DNA of 64,000 bases, taken from Diphasiastrum complanatum. Lineage: Eukaryota; Streptophyta; Lycopodiopsida; Lycopodiales; Lycopodiaceae. Both the position numbers and the translations under genes were made by a program. Positions 12,061 to 22,959 of the stretch are shown piece by piece; the first letter of the stretch is position 1; each line of letters begins with the position of its first letter. The stretch covers positions 24,985,874 to 25,049,873 of the forward strand of contig CM055111.1 of the NCBI GenBank assembly GCA_029204225.1, given 5' to 3'. The notes under the pieces are model-generated. The model ran no database searches and was not told where the DNA came from. It was given only the letters and a program-made list of their open reading frames with translations.

Positions 12061-12688
12061 TACCCTAAGTCGTCCTCTGACAGGCAGGACATTTACTACA
12101 ATGTTTATCAATTTCCTATGCCTCATTTGGGCCTTGAAATAAACAGGTTAATCATCAAGAAAAGCCCGTAGTCTCTACTGATAGGCAGAAGAACAAGAAA
12201 CATAATATTTAAATAGAATAAAAAAGAAGAAGCAGAAGTTGTAGCAGATTCTAAAGAATTGAATCTGTAAACATAAAGAAAATCTTTAAACAAGGGCAAG
12301 GGCCTTCCCCATCCATAAAAAGTCAACATTTGTATCATATTTTCATGTTTAATAGAGAGGAGGAGACTCTACTAAATTCAGAGCTCAAGCATTCTCATTT
12401 GCTAATCACTCTTGCTTATGCTCTTGTTGTGTTTTGCTTGTTCTTTCTAGTTTCCATGCTTTTTGCTTTGTACTAGTTAAGGTTTTTTCCATAAGCAATG
12501 ACATTGAGCATTTGAGCTAACCTCCATCTCACTTCTCTCTCTTTCTCCCTCTCTCTTCTCTTCTTCTCTTTCTCTTTTCACTCTCAATGATGTCGAATGC
12601 TTGTGTTTAGAGTTAGTTGAACTAGAGTTAGAGGGAGTAGTGCTAAAAGTGGAGTAGAGTTAGAGGAAAGAATAAAATACATCTAAAT
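12061..12688. other. Unassigned sequence with pyrimidine-rich tract
   Basis: No gene is supported. A CT-rich tract lies at about 12525-12585, and short near-repeats of 'agagttag' occur at 12610-12665. It separates LTR family M from copia fragment J in both arms of the inverted duplication. Confidence 0.35.
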
Positions 12689-15011
12689 TTAGCAACTTGT
12701 TATAGTCAGGCACCTACCTCGTGTTCTAACCCTCTTTGACAGGCAGAAGGGCTGCTCACGACTATAACTACTTGCCCTACAGTATATTGGTTGCCTCCAT
12801 AGCAAATGTTGAGGTGTTTTGTAGCTTGGACATATTTTATGACTTTCATGAGAGCCTTCCAATGGATTGGACTTGAGTTTGAAAGAAAGGCTGAGAGAGC
12901 TGATTGAATAAGCAAGGTCGGGTCGAGTGCAGAGCATAGCATACATCAATGATCCGATTATGGAGTGAGATGGATACTGCTTCATTTCCTCCTTCTCTGA
13001 CTCGAATTTTGGACATTGCTCATTTGAGAGCTTCAAACCAGGATCGAGTGGGTAGTGACTCGGTTTTCACTCGGCCATTCCATATTTTCCAAGCACATTG
13101 GTGAAATATCTCTGCTGACTGATGAAAATTTGTCTGTTGGGTCGAATTTGAAAAATCTGAATTCCGAGACAGTAGTGTGCTAGACCCATATCAGTCATTC
13201 TATACTCTTGTGCTAACAAGCATTTGGTATCCTTCAACAAATTTAAATTGTTACTAAACAATAACGTGTCATCAACATAAAGAGTGATAATTATGAATGA
13301 ATCTGATATAGACTTAAAATAAACATTTGAGTCTGTTGAGTTTGGAATGAAACCATTCTCGATTAGAAAAATATTAATCTTCTGAAACTAGGCTTTTGGA
13401 GACTATTTTAGACTGTACAAAGCTTTGTGAATTTTACACACTAGGTGCTCCTTACCCTTCAGCTCATGTCCTTCTGACTGAGATATGTAGATTTCCTCTT
13501 CAATGGTGCCATTGAGGAAGGCAGTTTGGATGTCCATTTGATGAACTTCAAGGTCGGTTGCAGCTGCATAGAAAAGAAGTAAACAAATTGAAACATGCTT
13601 TACCACAGGACTAAAGGTTTTAGAATAATTCAGATCTGGAATCTGGGAGAAGCCTTTGGCTACCAATCTGGCCTTGTATCAATTTATTTTACCTTCAGCA
13701 TTATACTTCACCTTGAATAACCACTTGCATGGAATCAGATTTTGATCCTTTGGTAGCTCAGTTATAGTCTAGGTTTGATTCTCGATTAGAAAATTGAATT
13801 CTGCATCCATAGAAGCTTCTCACTTGTCATCATCAGGTGTTGTCATTGCCTCATAAACTGTGTTTGGTTCCTGCACAAAGTAGCAGGCCGAATCATCCAT
13901 GAATCGGGATGGAGGTTGTTTGGGTCAATTTGATTTTCTGGCTTGAATTTTGACCCTTTGATGATGTTTGATCTATTGAGGTTTTGACTCATTGTCCAAA
14001 TCAGTATTGAATTTTTGTTGTTCCCCTTGGATCGGATTTTGAATTTTTGACCCTTGGATCGGATTTTGAATTTTTGACCCTTAGATCAAATTTTGACTGT
14101 TTGATCCTTGGGTCGGATTTTTTTGAAGTCTTCCCCTTGTGATCAAAAAACTGGTCTTTCATGAATATGACATCTATGCTCATGAATGTCTTCTGAGTGA
14201 TCAGGTTGTAGAGCTTGTATGCCTTGTGATCTAGGGAATAGCCAATGAAAATCGATTTTCTGCTCTTGTCATCCAACTTCTTTCTTAGATCTTTAGGGAT
14301 CTGAACATAGGAAATGCAACCAAACACTCAAATAAGTTTGAGTGATGGCTTCGATCTAGTCCACACCTCGTAGGGTGTCTTGCCATTCAGGGCCTTAGTG
14401 ATGGATCGATTTTGTAGGTAGGTAGCTGTAGTGACAACTTCGAATTTCTTCCGATCTCCTCCTGTAACAACATTAAGATGACTTTAAATAAAGTTAGTTG
14501 CTGCTGGGTCGAAATGGCCATGACCCATGTTCCATAGGCATCAGAGAGACTCGATAAAAGAGCCATCACTACATCTGAATCTTCAATGTTCAATCTTGTT
14601 GTAGTCATCTGCTCCATAAAGTTTTTGAATGTATTGAGATGGTCGGAAATAGTGTTTACATCAGACATCCTCAAAGTGAAATTTTTTTCCCCTCATATGG
14701 AGTTTAGAAGTGACATCTCGGATGTCATAGAGAGTTGCTAGGATGTCCCAAGCATCCTTAGCAATCTGTGTAGATCGGATATGACTGATTTGGGAGTCTC
14801 TAATGTTCAATGTGATTAAGGCAAATGCCTTGCCATCTCTTTGTCTCCATTTGGTGATGCTACCTGCATCAACCTCTGGCTTGATTTCAGTACCATCAAC
14901 AATGTCCCACAGTTTCTTGGCTAATAGAATAACTCTCATTTTGAACTTCCAGAGATAGTAGTTCTCTCCATTGAGCTTGTCAATCAGAGAGGAGCTAGAA
15001 GTAAAATCCAT
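12689..15011 (-). pseudogene. Ty1/copia gag-pol remnant with internal deletion (element J)
   Basis: Minus-strand frames run in gag-pol order. Gag is at 15011 down to about 14440 (GENYYLWKFKMRVILLAKK, KDAWDILATLYD). It is joined directly to the integrase C-terminus at 14440-14001 (NGKTPYEVWTRSKPSL, VFGCISYVQIPKDLRKKLD). RT follows at 13666-12689 (HQMDIQTAFLNGTIEEEIY, MTDMGLAHYCLGIQIF, SLMYAMLCTRPDLAYSISS). The zinc knuckle, protease and the DD35E integrase core are missing between gag and integrase C-terminus. RT is split by stops and frameshifts, and RNase H is cut off at the 12.69-kb end. The mirrored copy at 47815-50137 has the same structure, so the deletion predates the inverted duplication. 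It is not functional. Confidence 0.85.
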
Positions 15012-15154
15012 TCTGGTATAGTATCGATATTGTTGAGAGAAACAACAATAGCAGATTACTCTTGGCTGCGCACTTGTTGAGATGAAGTTTTGGTAGAAAC
15101 AAGATTGAATCTATAATTGAAATGCAGATTACTGAGCCACCCGCTCTAATATCA

Positions 15155-16105
15155 TATAGGAAATCGGTGAAAACCATGGTGAACAGTGGAAGTGGAGCAG
15201 GTAGTTGTGGATCGGAAATGTGGCAGTCACCCGATAAAGATCGAGCTCAAGGTGAATCAGATATTAAAATACGCAAATAGAACAGAACAATAGTGGAACG
15301 ATGAACAAATTGATATTATAAAACATAAGTACAATGCATGAAACTGGGCACAAAACTATAGGCACTCAAAGCAGACTTCAGTTGAGTTCATTGATGATTA
15401 CATGGATTACAACATAACGCCTACAAGATGATAACCTGATCAGTGCGTTGACTCCAATGTAGATTTTTCTTGATGATTGGAAGCCAGATGATCAGTACAT
15501 TGAAAACTGACATTAATCTACTTAATTAACTACATCCATCATCTAGTAGGTAGCCGTCATTTTACAGTGAATGTATGTACAGGAGTAGGTGGACTGTCAA
15601 TGTCGTGACGCGAGACATATTTCTAAAAGTATCGAAAAATATACAAAGACTCGAAAAATTGCATTGAAAAATTCTAAAGTTTTTGGATATCAAAAAATCT
15701 CAAATTTTGAGTCCATACAGATCGTAAAATTTTGAGTTTGACAATATTAAATTTTACAAAGGGTCAAAAACATACAAAGGGTCAGATCTATACACTGTGA
15801 ACTAGAGTCGGAAAAGTTAGACCCAATTCGATCCTATCCAGGGTTGAAGACGCCCAAATATTTGTTTCTTCGATCCGATCCGATCCAGGGTTAGAAAATC
15901 TCTCTTTGATGAAATCAACATTGGGTCAAAAAAGGCTTGGGTGGAATAAATTCGATCCTGAATTTTTTGATACTTTGTAAGGAAGTTTGAGTCTTCTTCT
16001 TCCTTCATTTTTTTTGTTGTATTTTTTTTTTCCTGAATAAGTATAAACAGATTTCAGGATGCTCATTACCTAATGGAATTGGGCTTGAGCATAAAAATTA
16101 AACAA
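15155..16105 (-). repeat. 5' LTR of element J, with primer-binding site at 15143-15154
   Basis: Read on the minus strand this segment lies immediately before TGATATTAGAGC, a two-mismatch version of the Met-tRNA primer site, and about 130 bp before the J gag start at 15011. Its first ~400 bp (ATGCTCAAGCCCAATTCC onward) match the LTR of element K at 33202, which establishes it as an LTR. The outer end at 16105 abuts plus-strand copia B without the expected TG terminus. Confidence 0.7.
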
Positions 16106-16546
16106 GAACTGGATTATGATCATCTCAACACACCTAGATCTGACTCTATTTGGAGTCATTGTAATGTTGTTGTAGAAAGAAAATTGAATGAACGAGTCCT
16201 CCAGTTCCTCACATGCTGACTCTCACACTCTCTACACAAACAAGAGCTTGAACAAGCAGAAGAAAAAGGATCCGAAATAGAAGTCAAATCAAAAGCCAAT
16301 CCAAAGTCAAGAGCAGTCGACTCCATTGACAAAGAAGAAGCTGTTTTGTACCAACCACGAGAAAAAATTGCTGGATACTAAAGGCCAAGAATAACAACAA
16401 AGGGTAATCAAATCAACAGGAAATTGCAGCTGGAGATCTCATTTTTTCAAGAAGTGGATCATGATGCATTCATGAACAATCATCATAAAGCATCAAATGA
16501 CAGCTCCTAGTTTTTCGAATCTGGAGCCACTCAGCACATGACCAGC
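16106..16546 (+). pseudogene. Ty1/copia gag-protease fragment, 5' piece of element B
   Basis: The plus-strand sequence just left of element A encodes a degraded nucleocapsid region and then FFESGATQHMTSN, the copia protease active-site motif (DSGA..HMT with Asp changed to Glu). The frame resumes right of element A at 22713 with SYMPYSTKKYVHLGNN, so A landed inside this older protease gene. Stops interrupt the gag part. The 5' end abuts the LTR of J head-on at 16105. Confidence 0.75.
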
Positions 16547-16551
16547 AATAT

Positions 16552-17233
16552 TGTTAAAAATTCACAATTCTAGCTTGACTAGTTTTGGTCATATGACTTG
16601 TAAATAGTTAGATGGTCATGATGTGGCTTGTCACACGTGCCAAATAGCATAGGATTCCATTCATAAGGATGTTCTCAAGTAGACCTAAGTGTTAGAACCT
16701 TTGGAATGAGTCCAAATTATGCTTAGATACAAGGGAGAAAAAATAGGAGCTATTTTTGGTAATTTTTGCATTGTTGAGGGATCTCCAAGATTCCAACCCT
16801 AACTTGGTAGGGATGAAAGATCCACCAAAATTAGCATTAGGGATAGGTTTAGGGCTACTCATACCTGCCCAAAACCGTGATGGATCATGTATATATAGGT
16901 GATGATATCTCACCAAAATCAATCAAGCAATTTCATGTTTTTTCTCTCATAATGGTGCAATTGCTCTCTATGTTCATAATTGTTTGAGTACTTGTGATTA
17001 CTAATGACTATAGGATTGAATGTAGGTCTGGTGTACAGTACTTAGACTGTGGGAGGCCGTACTTTCACACGTGTGAAGCCTTCTTCAAGGATTTGGGCCA
17101 TTTAGTGAGGTTCAAGCATAGATTTTTGATGGATTTTGATGGTTCAACTTGTGCTAATCTTATGAAATCATAATCTATTGTTTCTCTCATCATTTCAAGT
17201 GTTTTAGGATCCTTATTTGCTGTAATTTTTACA
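16552..17233 (+). repeat. 5' LTR of element A
   Basis: 682 bp, TGTTAAAAATTC...AATTTTTACA, with TG/CA ends. It contains CACGTG at 16634-16639, TATATATA at 16890-16897, and the perfect palindrome TTCACACGTGTGAA at 17064-17077 downstream of the TATA box. It differs from the 3' LTR at three sites. Confidence 0.97.
16890..16897 (+). promoter_or_regulatory. Putative TATA box of element A LTR
   Basis: TATATATA followed by GG about 340 bp into the LTR is the only strong TATA-like site there and is conserved in the LTRs of C, F and G. It would place the transcript start in the second half of the LTR. This is inferred from sequence only. Confidence 0.55.
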
Positions 17234-17246
17234 TGGTATTAGAGCC
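17234..17246 (+). other. Primer-binding site of element A
   Basis: TGGTATTAGAGCC follows the 5' LTR directly. It matches the plant initiator-Met tRNA 3' end except for one C-to-T change. Copies C and F keep TGGTATCAGAGCC, so the change is private to A and might weaken priming. Confidence 0.9.
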
Positions 17247-18042
17247 TAAAGGCTGAAATGAGCTAAATCCTTGGTTTTCATTCAATTTGATCACAATTTT
17301 TGATCTAAATCTTGTGTAGATTGGATCTTAGCATCTAGTATTGATTCTAGAACTCAAAGTGAGTCAAATACATTGGAGATTGGTGTTGTGTGACTTCATT
17401 TGCAGGTGTTTAGGTGTCTAAAACCAGAGGCAAAGTTGAATTCAATTCACATTACCAAGATAGCAAGTTTTGCTTGCTCCAAGCATTGATTTCTAAGCAA
17501 GTTTTGGAGGTGATTTCATAGAGGAGGCTTTCTAGCATTCAAGGAGAGGGAAGATCAGAGTTTTGGGGACTCTTCAAGGCTGTTCTAAGGTGTAGTAGAC
17601 ACCTCCTAAAGTGATTTAGTTCAGTCCAACCATTGCTTGACCTATGCACCAAATTAGATCAATTTTTCATCAATTTTGATCATTTTTTGCTTGTGATTGG
17701 ATAGTAGATTGTGTTGCATCCTCATTAAGTTCCATTTAGATCTTTTACAAGTGATTTTGGAAGTATATTAGGTTGCTGATATCACTCTTGATCAGATCAT
17801 TTGGAAGCTTTAATGTTCTTTATAGAAAGAGGGGCAATTCTACTAGTATTGTCTACTTCAATCAAGCAAGTGCATTGTTTCTAGTATTCTATGATTTGAT
17901 TTTGTTAGAGATCATTCTTAGATCTTTATAGGAAGTCTATTACTGATCTTTTCAGGTCCCTAAGAAGTGGGATAAGGTAGACCTTCAATCAAATCAATAG
18001 AAGTAACCTTCATTTGTGTCAAGTCCTTGATTAGGAGACTAG

Positions 18043-21000
18043 ATGGCATCTGTAAATGCATATCTTTTGGATACTAATGAAAGGCTCAACAAAACTAACT
18101 ATTCCATATGGAAAGTTAGAATGGAATCTATCATGATCATGCAAGATCTGATGGAAATTGTAAATGGTAAGGAGGGTGAACCTATTCATCCTCAAGAAAA
18201 AGCCAAATACATCAAGAGGTGCAATGTTGCACTACATTGCATAAAAATGAATGTTGCAAATGAACTCTTAAGAGAGGTAGGAGATTGCACTTCAGCTCAA
18301 GATGCTTGGGAGACTTTGCAAAAGGTCTATGAATCCAAGAACCAAACTAGAATGTTAGCTTTGAAGAATCAAATATATAGAAGCTATCAAAAGAAAGGAG
18401 AGAGTGCACATACTTTTGTCCTAAGAGTAAAGGAATTGAACAAAGAGCTAGCCTTTATAGGTGACCCTATCAAGGATGAAGAGCTTGTTCAACTCATATT
18501 GAATGGACTAAGCTTTGAATTTGACAATTTGGTTCAGGGATATGCAATTATGGGTAAGCTACCCATACTTGAAGAACTCCAAGGCACACTCATGGCCGAG
18601 GAATCAAGAAGGAGCCAAATGCAAGAGAGGATGGATAGGCTTTCCATCCAAGGTGGAGATGACCAAGCTCTCTTCACCAAAGGCAAAGGCAATTCCAAAG
18701 GCAAAGGATCAACATTCAAGAAGTCTACAAAGCTTGAGGATCAAGAAGGACCCCCAAAGGCATCTCCATCAACCACCAAAGTCAAGAAGGACAAATCAAA
18801 GGTGAAGTGCTACTATTGTAGCAAGATGGGGCATTATGCCTCGGAATGCTTCAAGAGGACGCAAGATCAAAGCCAAGCCAACATGAGCAAAGAGGAGGAG
18901 GAGAAGAGTTCACATGAGGACTCTCTCATGATGTCCATATTTTCTTCAACAAGCTTCAAAGGAGAAGATCCTTGGTGGATTGACTCGGGTGCTAGTTCAC
19001 ACATGACTAGTAAAAGGGAGTTTTTCTCTTCTCTCTTATCTTATGATGGACCTATAAAGTCTATCTATACAGCAAATGATGAAGCTTGTAAGATTGAAGG
19101 AGTTGGTAGCATTCCCCTTTGCTTAGGATCTTCCAAAAAGATCAACATAGAAGGTGTTTTGTACATTCCTACAATAACAAAAAATCTACTAAGTGTTGGC
19201 CAAATGGTAGACAATGGTTTCAATGTTGACTTTGCTTCAAATGAATGTTTCATCAAGAAGAAGGGTAAGATAGTGGCTAAGGGCACTAGACTTGGCAAAC
19301 TTTATAAGCTGGATGCATTTGTGGATACTAATGTTGTCATGTTGGCCGAGAAGAGCAAGATATCTACCTTTACTTTATGGCACAAAAGACTTGGACATGT
19401 CAACTCGGGTTCCATGGAGGCTATGATCAAGGAGGAGTATGCTTTAGGCCTACCAAGGTCTATTGGGAAGGAAGACAAGGTTTGTGAAGCTTGTGCCTTA
19501 TCCAAGGCACATAAGAAGGTGTTTCCTAACTCCATCACAAAGTCATCTCATCCTCTTGAACTCATACACTCGGATGTGCACATTGCTAGCACCAAATCTA
19601 ATGGAGGTTCATCCATGTTTTTAACCTTCATTGATGACTACTCAAGATATTGTTGGGTGTTCTTACTTTCCTTCAAGTCTCAAGTATTTGATACTTTTGT
19701 AAAGTTCAAGTTGTTTGTGGAAAAGCATCATAATCATAGCATCAAGATTCTTAGAAGTGACAATGGTGGAGAATTCATCTCCAATGAGTTCAAGGCCTTT
19801 TGTGAGGAGGAAGGGATCAAGAAAGAGACTTCTTGTCCTTACACTCCTCAACAAAATGGAGTTTCTGAAAGAAGGAATAGAACATTATGTGAATGTTCTA
19901 AGGCTTTAAGATTAGATGCTTGTTTGCCCAAATCCTTTTGGGGTGAGTCTCTTGTATGTGCAAACTACTTGTTGAATAGGGTGTCTTGCAAAGCAATTGA
20001 AGGCAAAACTCCTTATGAGATGTTGTATGGAAAGAAACCCAATCTTAATCACTTGAAAGTTTTTGGGTGTATATGTTATGTGCATGTGCCATTGGAAACA
20101 AGAACCAAGGAGGATCCATCTTCCACAAGAGGGATCATGCTTGGATATGCAAGCTCAAGCAAGGGCTACAAAGTCTATCTCCCATCCTTGAACAAATTTG
20201 TTGTTTCAAGGGATGTCATCTTTGATGAACATCATATGCATATGCTTGAAGAAGGCTCAAGTGCTCCAACAATCAAGAAGAAGATGGCCGAGGAGCAAGA
20301 TCTTGGTTTTGAGGAGGAGCTCATGGAGGAGCAAGCACCAAACCCACCTATCACACCAAGGAGATCTTCAAGGGCAAAAGTGGAGCCATCAAGGCTCACA
20401 TATCAAGGCAAAGGACAGCAAGTTGAGGGTATCTCATCCACTTCTTATGCTTTATCTAGTTTTGAAGAACCGTCTAATGTTGAAGATGCATTGAACTCCA
20501 AAGAATGGTATAAAGCTATGTTGGATGAGTATGATGCCTTGATTGAGAATGAAACTTGGTTGCTTGTTGAGAGACATCAAAGGAATGTAATAGGATGCAA
20601 GTGGGTCTTCAAGCTTAAGTTGAATGCAAATGGTAGTGTTAAAAAACATAAAGCAAGATTAGTTGCAAAAGGTTATGCTCAAGAGAGAGGGATAGACTAT
20701 GAGCAAACTTTTGCACCCGTGGCCAAGATGGTCACAATAAGACTAATCATTGCACTTGCATCACATTTTGGATGGATTCTATGTCAAATGGATGTCTCTA
20801 ATGCTTTCTTGAATGGTTTTTTGGAAGAGGATATCTATATGGAGCAGCCACAAGGGTTCATCAAGCATGGAATGGAGAACAAAGTATGCCATCTCCAAAG
20901 AAGCATCTATGGCTTGAAGCAAGCCTCGAGATCTTGGAATTCAAGACTACATTGCTATCTTATTTCACTTTCTTTTGTTCAAAGTGAATATGATCCTACT

Positions 21001-22011
21001 CTTTACATTAAGTTTGATGATGTTGGTATTGTACTTTTACTCATTTATGTAGATGACATCATCATTAGTGGAAATAGTGTTGATGGTATTGAAAAAATCA
21101 AGTTAGATCTATCCTTAGAGTTCAAGATGGTAGATCTAGGGTGTCTTCACTTCATCTTAGGCATAGAAGTACTTAGAGGGTCTGATTTTATCTTTATAAG
21201 TCAAGTAAACTATGCTCAAAGTCTTTTGAAGAAGTTTAAGATGGAAGTATGCAAACGTGTTGACACACCAATGGAGCAAGATGTAAAAGTGCCAAATGAA
21301 GATGATGAAAGATCCTTCATGGACATCACTTTGTTTAGGCAACTTATAGGTTCCTTAATGTGGATCACTATAACTAGACCAGATCTTAGCCTTAGTGTAT
21401 GTAGGTTGAGCCAATCCATGCAAAAGCCATTGAATATCCATTGGAAAAAGGCTAAGAGGATTCTAAGATACATCTCGGGTACATTGGATTTTGGGATTCT
21501 ATATAGAGGAGATGTGATTAACCTTCATGCATATAGTGATTCAGATTTTGCAGGGGACAAGAGGGATAGGAAATCAACAAGTGCCTATTCAACTTTCATA
21601 GGAGAAGGTGTGGTTTCATGGCTTTCAAAAAAGCAAGAAACTATATCTCTATCTTCAACCGAGGCCGAGTACAAAGCTTTGACAACCACTACAAAGGAGG
21701 TACTTTGGATCAAGAGATTATTGGTGGAACTAAAGATCATGGATTCAGAGGAGGCACCAATCATCTACAATGACAATATATCAGCCCAACACCTTGCATC
21801 TAACCCAATCTTCCATGCAAGATCTAAGCACATTGAGATATGCCATCACTTTGTGAGAGAAATGGTGCAAGCCAAGGAGATTGCTTTGGAGCATGTTCCA
21901 AGCAATGAATGTGTAGCTGATCTACTTACTAAACCACTTCAAAAGACATCTTTTATGAAGTTCAGATCATCACTTGGAGTGATTAGTAAAGCAATGATTG
22001 AACCAAGCTAG
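18043..22011 (+). CDS. Ty1/copia gag-pol polyprotein, intact, 1322 aa
   Basis: This single uninterrupted polyprotein would make all proteins needed for copia retrotransposition. Domains by residue: Gag 1-200; zinc knuckle CYYCSKMGHYASEC (256-269); protease WWIDSGASSHM with DSG at 314-316; GAG-pre-integrase HHCC (H447, H452, C481, C484); integrase core D511, D573, E609, exactly 35 residues between the last two; integrase C-terminus with TPYEMLYGKKP (656-666); reverse transcriptase 840-1090 with QMDVSNAFLNG (915-925) and YVDD (1002-1005); RNase H with D1166, E1207, D1244. The start ATG gives the conserved copia Gag opening (NERLNKTNYSIWKVRME). The stop is 14 bp before the 3' LTR. No frameshift separates gag from pol, as is usual for plant copia. 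It acts through cytoplasmic virus-like particles and nuclear integration (family knowledge). With intact motifs it may be active, subject to the PBS mismatch. Confidence 0.97.
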   Translation: MASVNAYLLDTNERLNKTNYSIWKVRMESIMIMQDLMEIVNGKEGEPIHPQEKAKYIKRCNVALHCIKMNVANELLREVGDCTSAQDAWETLQKVYESKNQTRMLALKNQIYRSYQKKGESAHTFVLRVKELNKELAFIGDPIKDEELVQLILNGLSFEFDNLVQGYAIMGKLPILEELQGTLMAEESRRSQMQERMDRLSIQGGDDQALFTKGKGNSKGKGSTFKKSTKLEDQEGPPKASPSTTKVKKDKSKVKCYYCSKMGHYASECFKRTQDQSQANMSKEEEEKSSHEDSLMMSIFSSTSFKGEDPWWIDSGASSHMTSKREFFSSLLSYDGPIKSIYTANDEACKIEGVGSIPLCLGSSKKINIEGVLYIPTITKNLLSVGQMVDNGFNVDFASNECFIKKKGKIVAKGTRLGKLYKLDAFVDTNVVMLAEKSKISTFTLWHKRLGHVNSGSMEAMIKEEYALGLPRSIGKEDKVCEACALSKAHKKVFPNSITKSSHPLELIHSDVHIASTKSNGGSSMFLTFIDDYSRYCWVFLLSFKSQVFDTFVKFKLFVEKHHNHSIKILRSDNGGEFISNEFKAFCEEEGIKKETSCPYTPQQNGVSERRNRTLCECSKALRLDACLPKSFWGESLVCANYLLNRVSCKAIEGKTPYEMLYGKKPNLNHLKVFGCICYVHVPLETRTKEDPSSTRGIMLGYASSSKGYKVYLPSLNKFVVSRDVIFDEHHMHMLEEGSSAPTIKKKMAEEQDLGFEEELMEEQAPNPPITPRRSSRAKVEPSRLTYQGKGQQVEGISSTSYALSSFEEPSNVEDALNSKEWYKAMLDEYDALIENETWLLVERHQRNVIGCKWVFKLKLNANGSVKKHKARLVAKGYAQERGIDYEQTFAPVAKMVTIRLIIALASHFGWILCQMDVSNAFLNGFLEEDIYMEQPQGFIKHGMENKVCHLQRSIYGLKQASRSWNSRLHCYLISLSFVQSEYDPTLYIKFDDVGIVLLLIYVDDIIISGNSVDGIEKIKLDLSLEFKMVDLGCLHFILGIEVLRGSDFIFISQVNYAQSLLKKFKMEVCKRVDTPMEQDVKVPNEDDERSFMDITLFRQLIGSLMWITITRPDLSLSVCRLSQSMQKPLNIHWKKAKRILRYISGTLDFGILYRGDVINLHAYSDSDFAGDKRDRKSTSAYSTFIGEGVVSWLSKKQETISLSSTEAEYKALTTTTKEVLWIKRLLVELKIMDSEEAPIIYNDNISAQHLASNPIFHARSKHIEICHHFVREMVQAKEIALEHVPSNECVADLLTKPLQKTSFMKFRSSLGVISKAMIEPS

Positions 22012-22014
22012 ATA

Positions 22015-22025
22015 GTGAGGAGGAG
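22015..22025 (+). other. Polypurine tract of element A
   Basis: GTGAGGAGGAG ends immediately before the TG of the 3' LTR, the position from which plus-strand DNA synthesis is primed in LTR retrotransposons. Confidence 0.85.
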
Positions 22026-22707
22026 TGTTAAAAATTCACAATTCTAGCTTGACTAATTTTGGTCATATGACTTGTAAATAGTTAGATGGTCATGATGTGG
22101 CTTGTCACACGTGCCAAATAGCATAGGATTCCATTCATAAGGATGTTCTCAAGTAGACCTAAGTGTTAGAACCTTTGGAATGAGTCCAAATTATGCTTAG
22201 ATACAAGGGAGAAAAAATAGGAGCTATTTTTGGTAATTTTTGCATTGTTGAGGGATCTCCAAGATTCCAACCCTAACTTGGTAGGGATGAAAGATCCACC
22301 AAAATTAGCATTAGGGATAGGTTTAGGGCTACTCATACCTGCCCAAAACCGTGATGGATCATGTATATATAGGTGATGATATCTCACCAAAATCAATCAA
22401 GCAATTTCATGTTTTTTCTCTCATAATGGTGCAATTGCTCTCTATGTTCATAATTGTTTGAGTACTTGTGATTACTAATGACTATAGGATTGAATGTAGG
22501 TCTGGTGTACAGTACTTAGACTTTGGGAGGCCGTACTTTCACACGTGTGAAGCCTTCTTCAAGGATTTGGGCCATTTAGTGAGGTTCAAGCATAGATTTT
22601 TGATGGATTTTGATGGTTCAACTTGTGCTAATCTTATGAAATCATAATCTATTGTTTCCCTCATCATTTCAAGTGTTTTAGGATCCTTATTTGCTGTAAT
22701 TTTTACA
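22026..22707 (+). repeat. 3' LTR of element A
   Basis: 682 bp, three substitutions from the 5' LTR. The palindrome TTCACACGTGTGAA is at 22538-22551. It is followed by the target-site duplication AATAT. Confidence 0.97.
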
Positions 22708-22712
22708 AATAT

Positions 22713-22957
22713 CAGTTGTTTAAGTCCTATATGCCTTATAGCACCAAGAAATACGTTCACCTTGGAAACAATAGCACACATATTATCAAAGGTGAAGATA
22801 AATTAAGATTCAACTTTTCAAATAATCAATTTAAATTATTGTCGAATGTCTTTTATGTATCAAATCCTTTTACAAATCTACTCTCTGTTAGCAGAGTCAC
22901 AAATTTAGGACATAAAGTAGAATTTGAGTCAGATCAATGTAAAGTACTTGATAAAAT
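22713..22957 (+). pseudogene. Ty1/copia protease/pre-integrase fragment, 3' piece of element B
   Basis: It continues the frame interrupted by A: SYMPYSTKKYVHLGNNST, FYVSNPFTNLLSVSRVTN, FESDQCKVLDK. These are the residues between copia protease and the HHCC domain. The similarity stops near 22957, where the opposite-strand fragment L begins, so B and L converge tail to tail at homologous positions. Confidence 0.75.
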
Positions 22958-22959
22958 GT

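Larger units (their letters stand above)
9080..16551 (+). repeat. Left arm of a 7.5-kb inverted duplication (partner 46275-53747)
   Basis: The whole segment reappears in reverse complement at 46275-53747 with almost the same length (7472 versus 7473 bp) and only scattered substitutions, visible for example as changed residues in the copia J fragments. The left boundary is the G of GTTATGAATCACG at 9080. The right boundary is the insertion site of element A, and the homology then continues into the A and C elements. The arm holds repeat copy 2, LTR family M, copia J and part of copia B. Confidence 0.95.
16552..22707 (+). mobile_element. Complete Ty1/copia LTR retrotransposon (element A)
   Basis: A full element of 6156 bp: 5' LTR 16552-17233, PBS 17234, leader, one gag-pol ORF 18043-22011, polypurine tract, 3' LTR 22026-22707. 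It is flanked by perfect 5-bp target-site duplications AATAT at 16547-16551 and 22708-22712. The two 682-bp LTRs differ at three positions that I can see (about 0.4%), so insertion was recent. All catalytic motifs are present. It sits inside the protease gene of copia B. Related copies in the window are C, F and G. Confidence 0.97.

Noticed and set aside
16692-16922. A 76-codon antisense ORF (starting MILVRYHHLY) present in every A-family LTR
   Set aside because: It is conserved because the LTR copies are recent. It lies antisense to the LTR promoter, has no family resemblance and accumulates substitutions like its surroundings.
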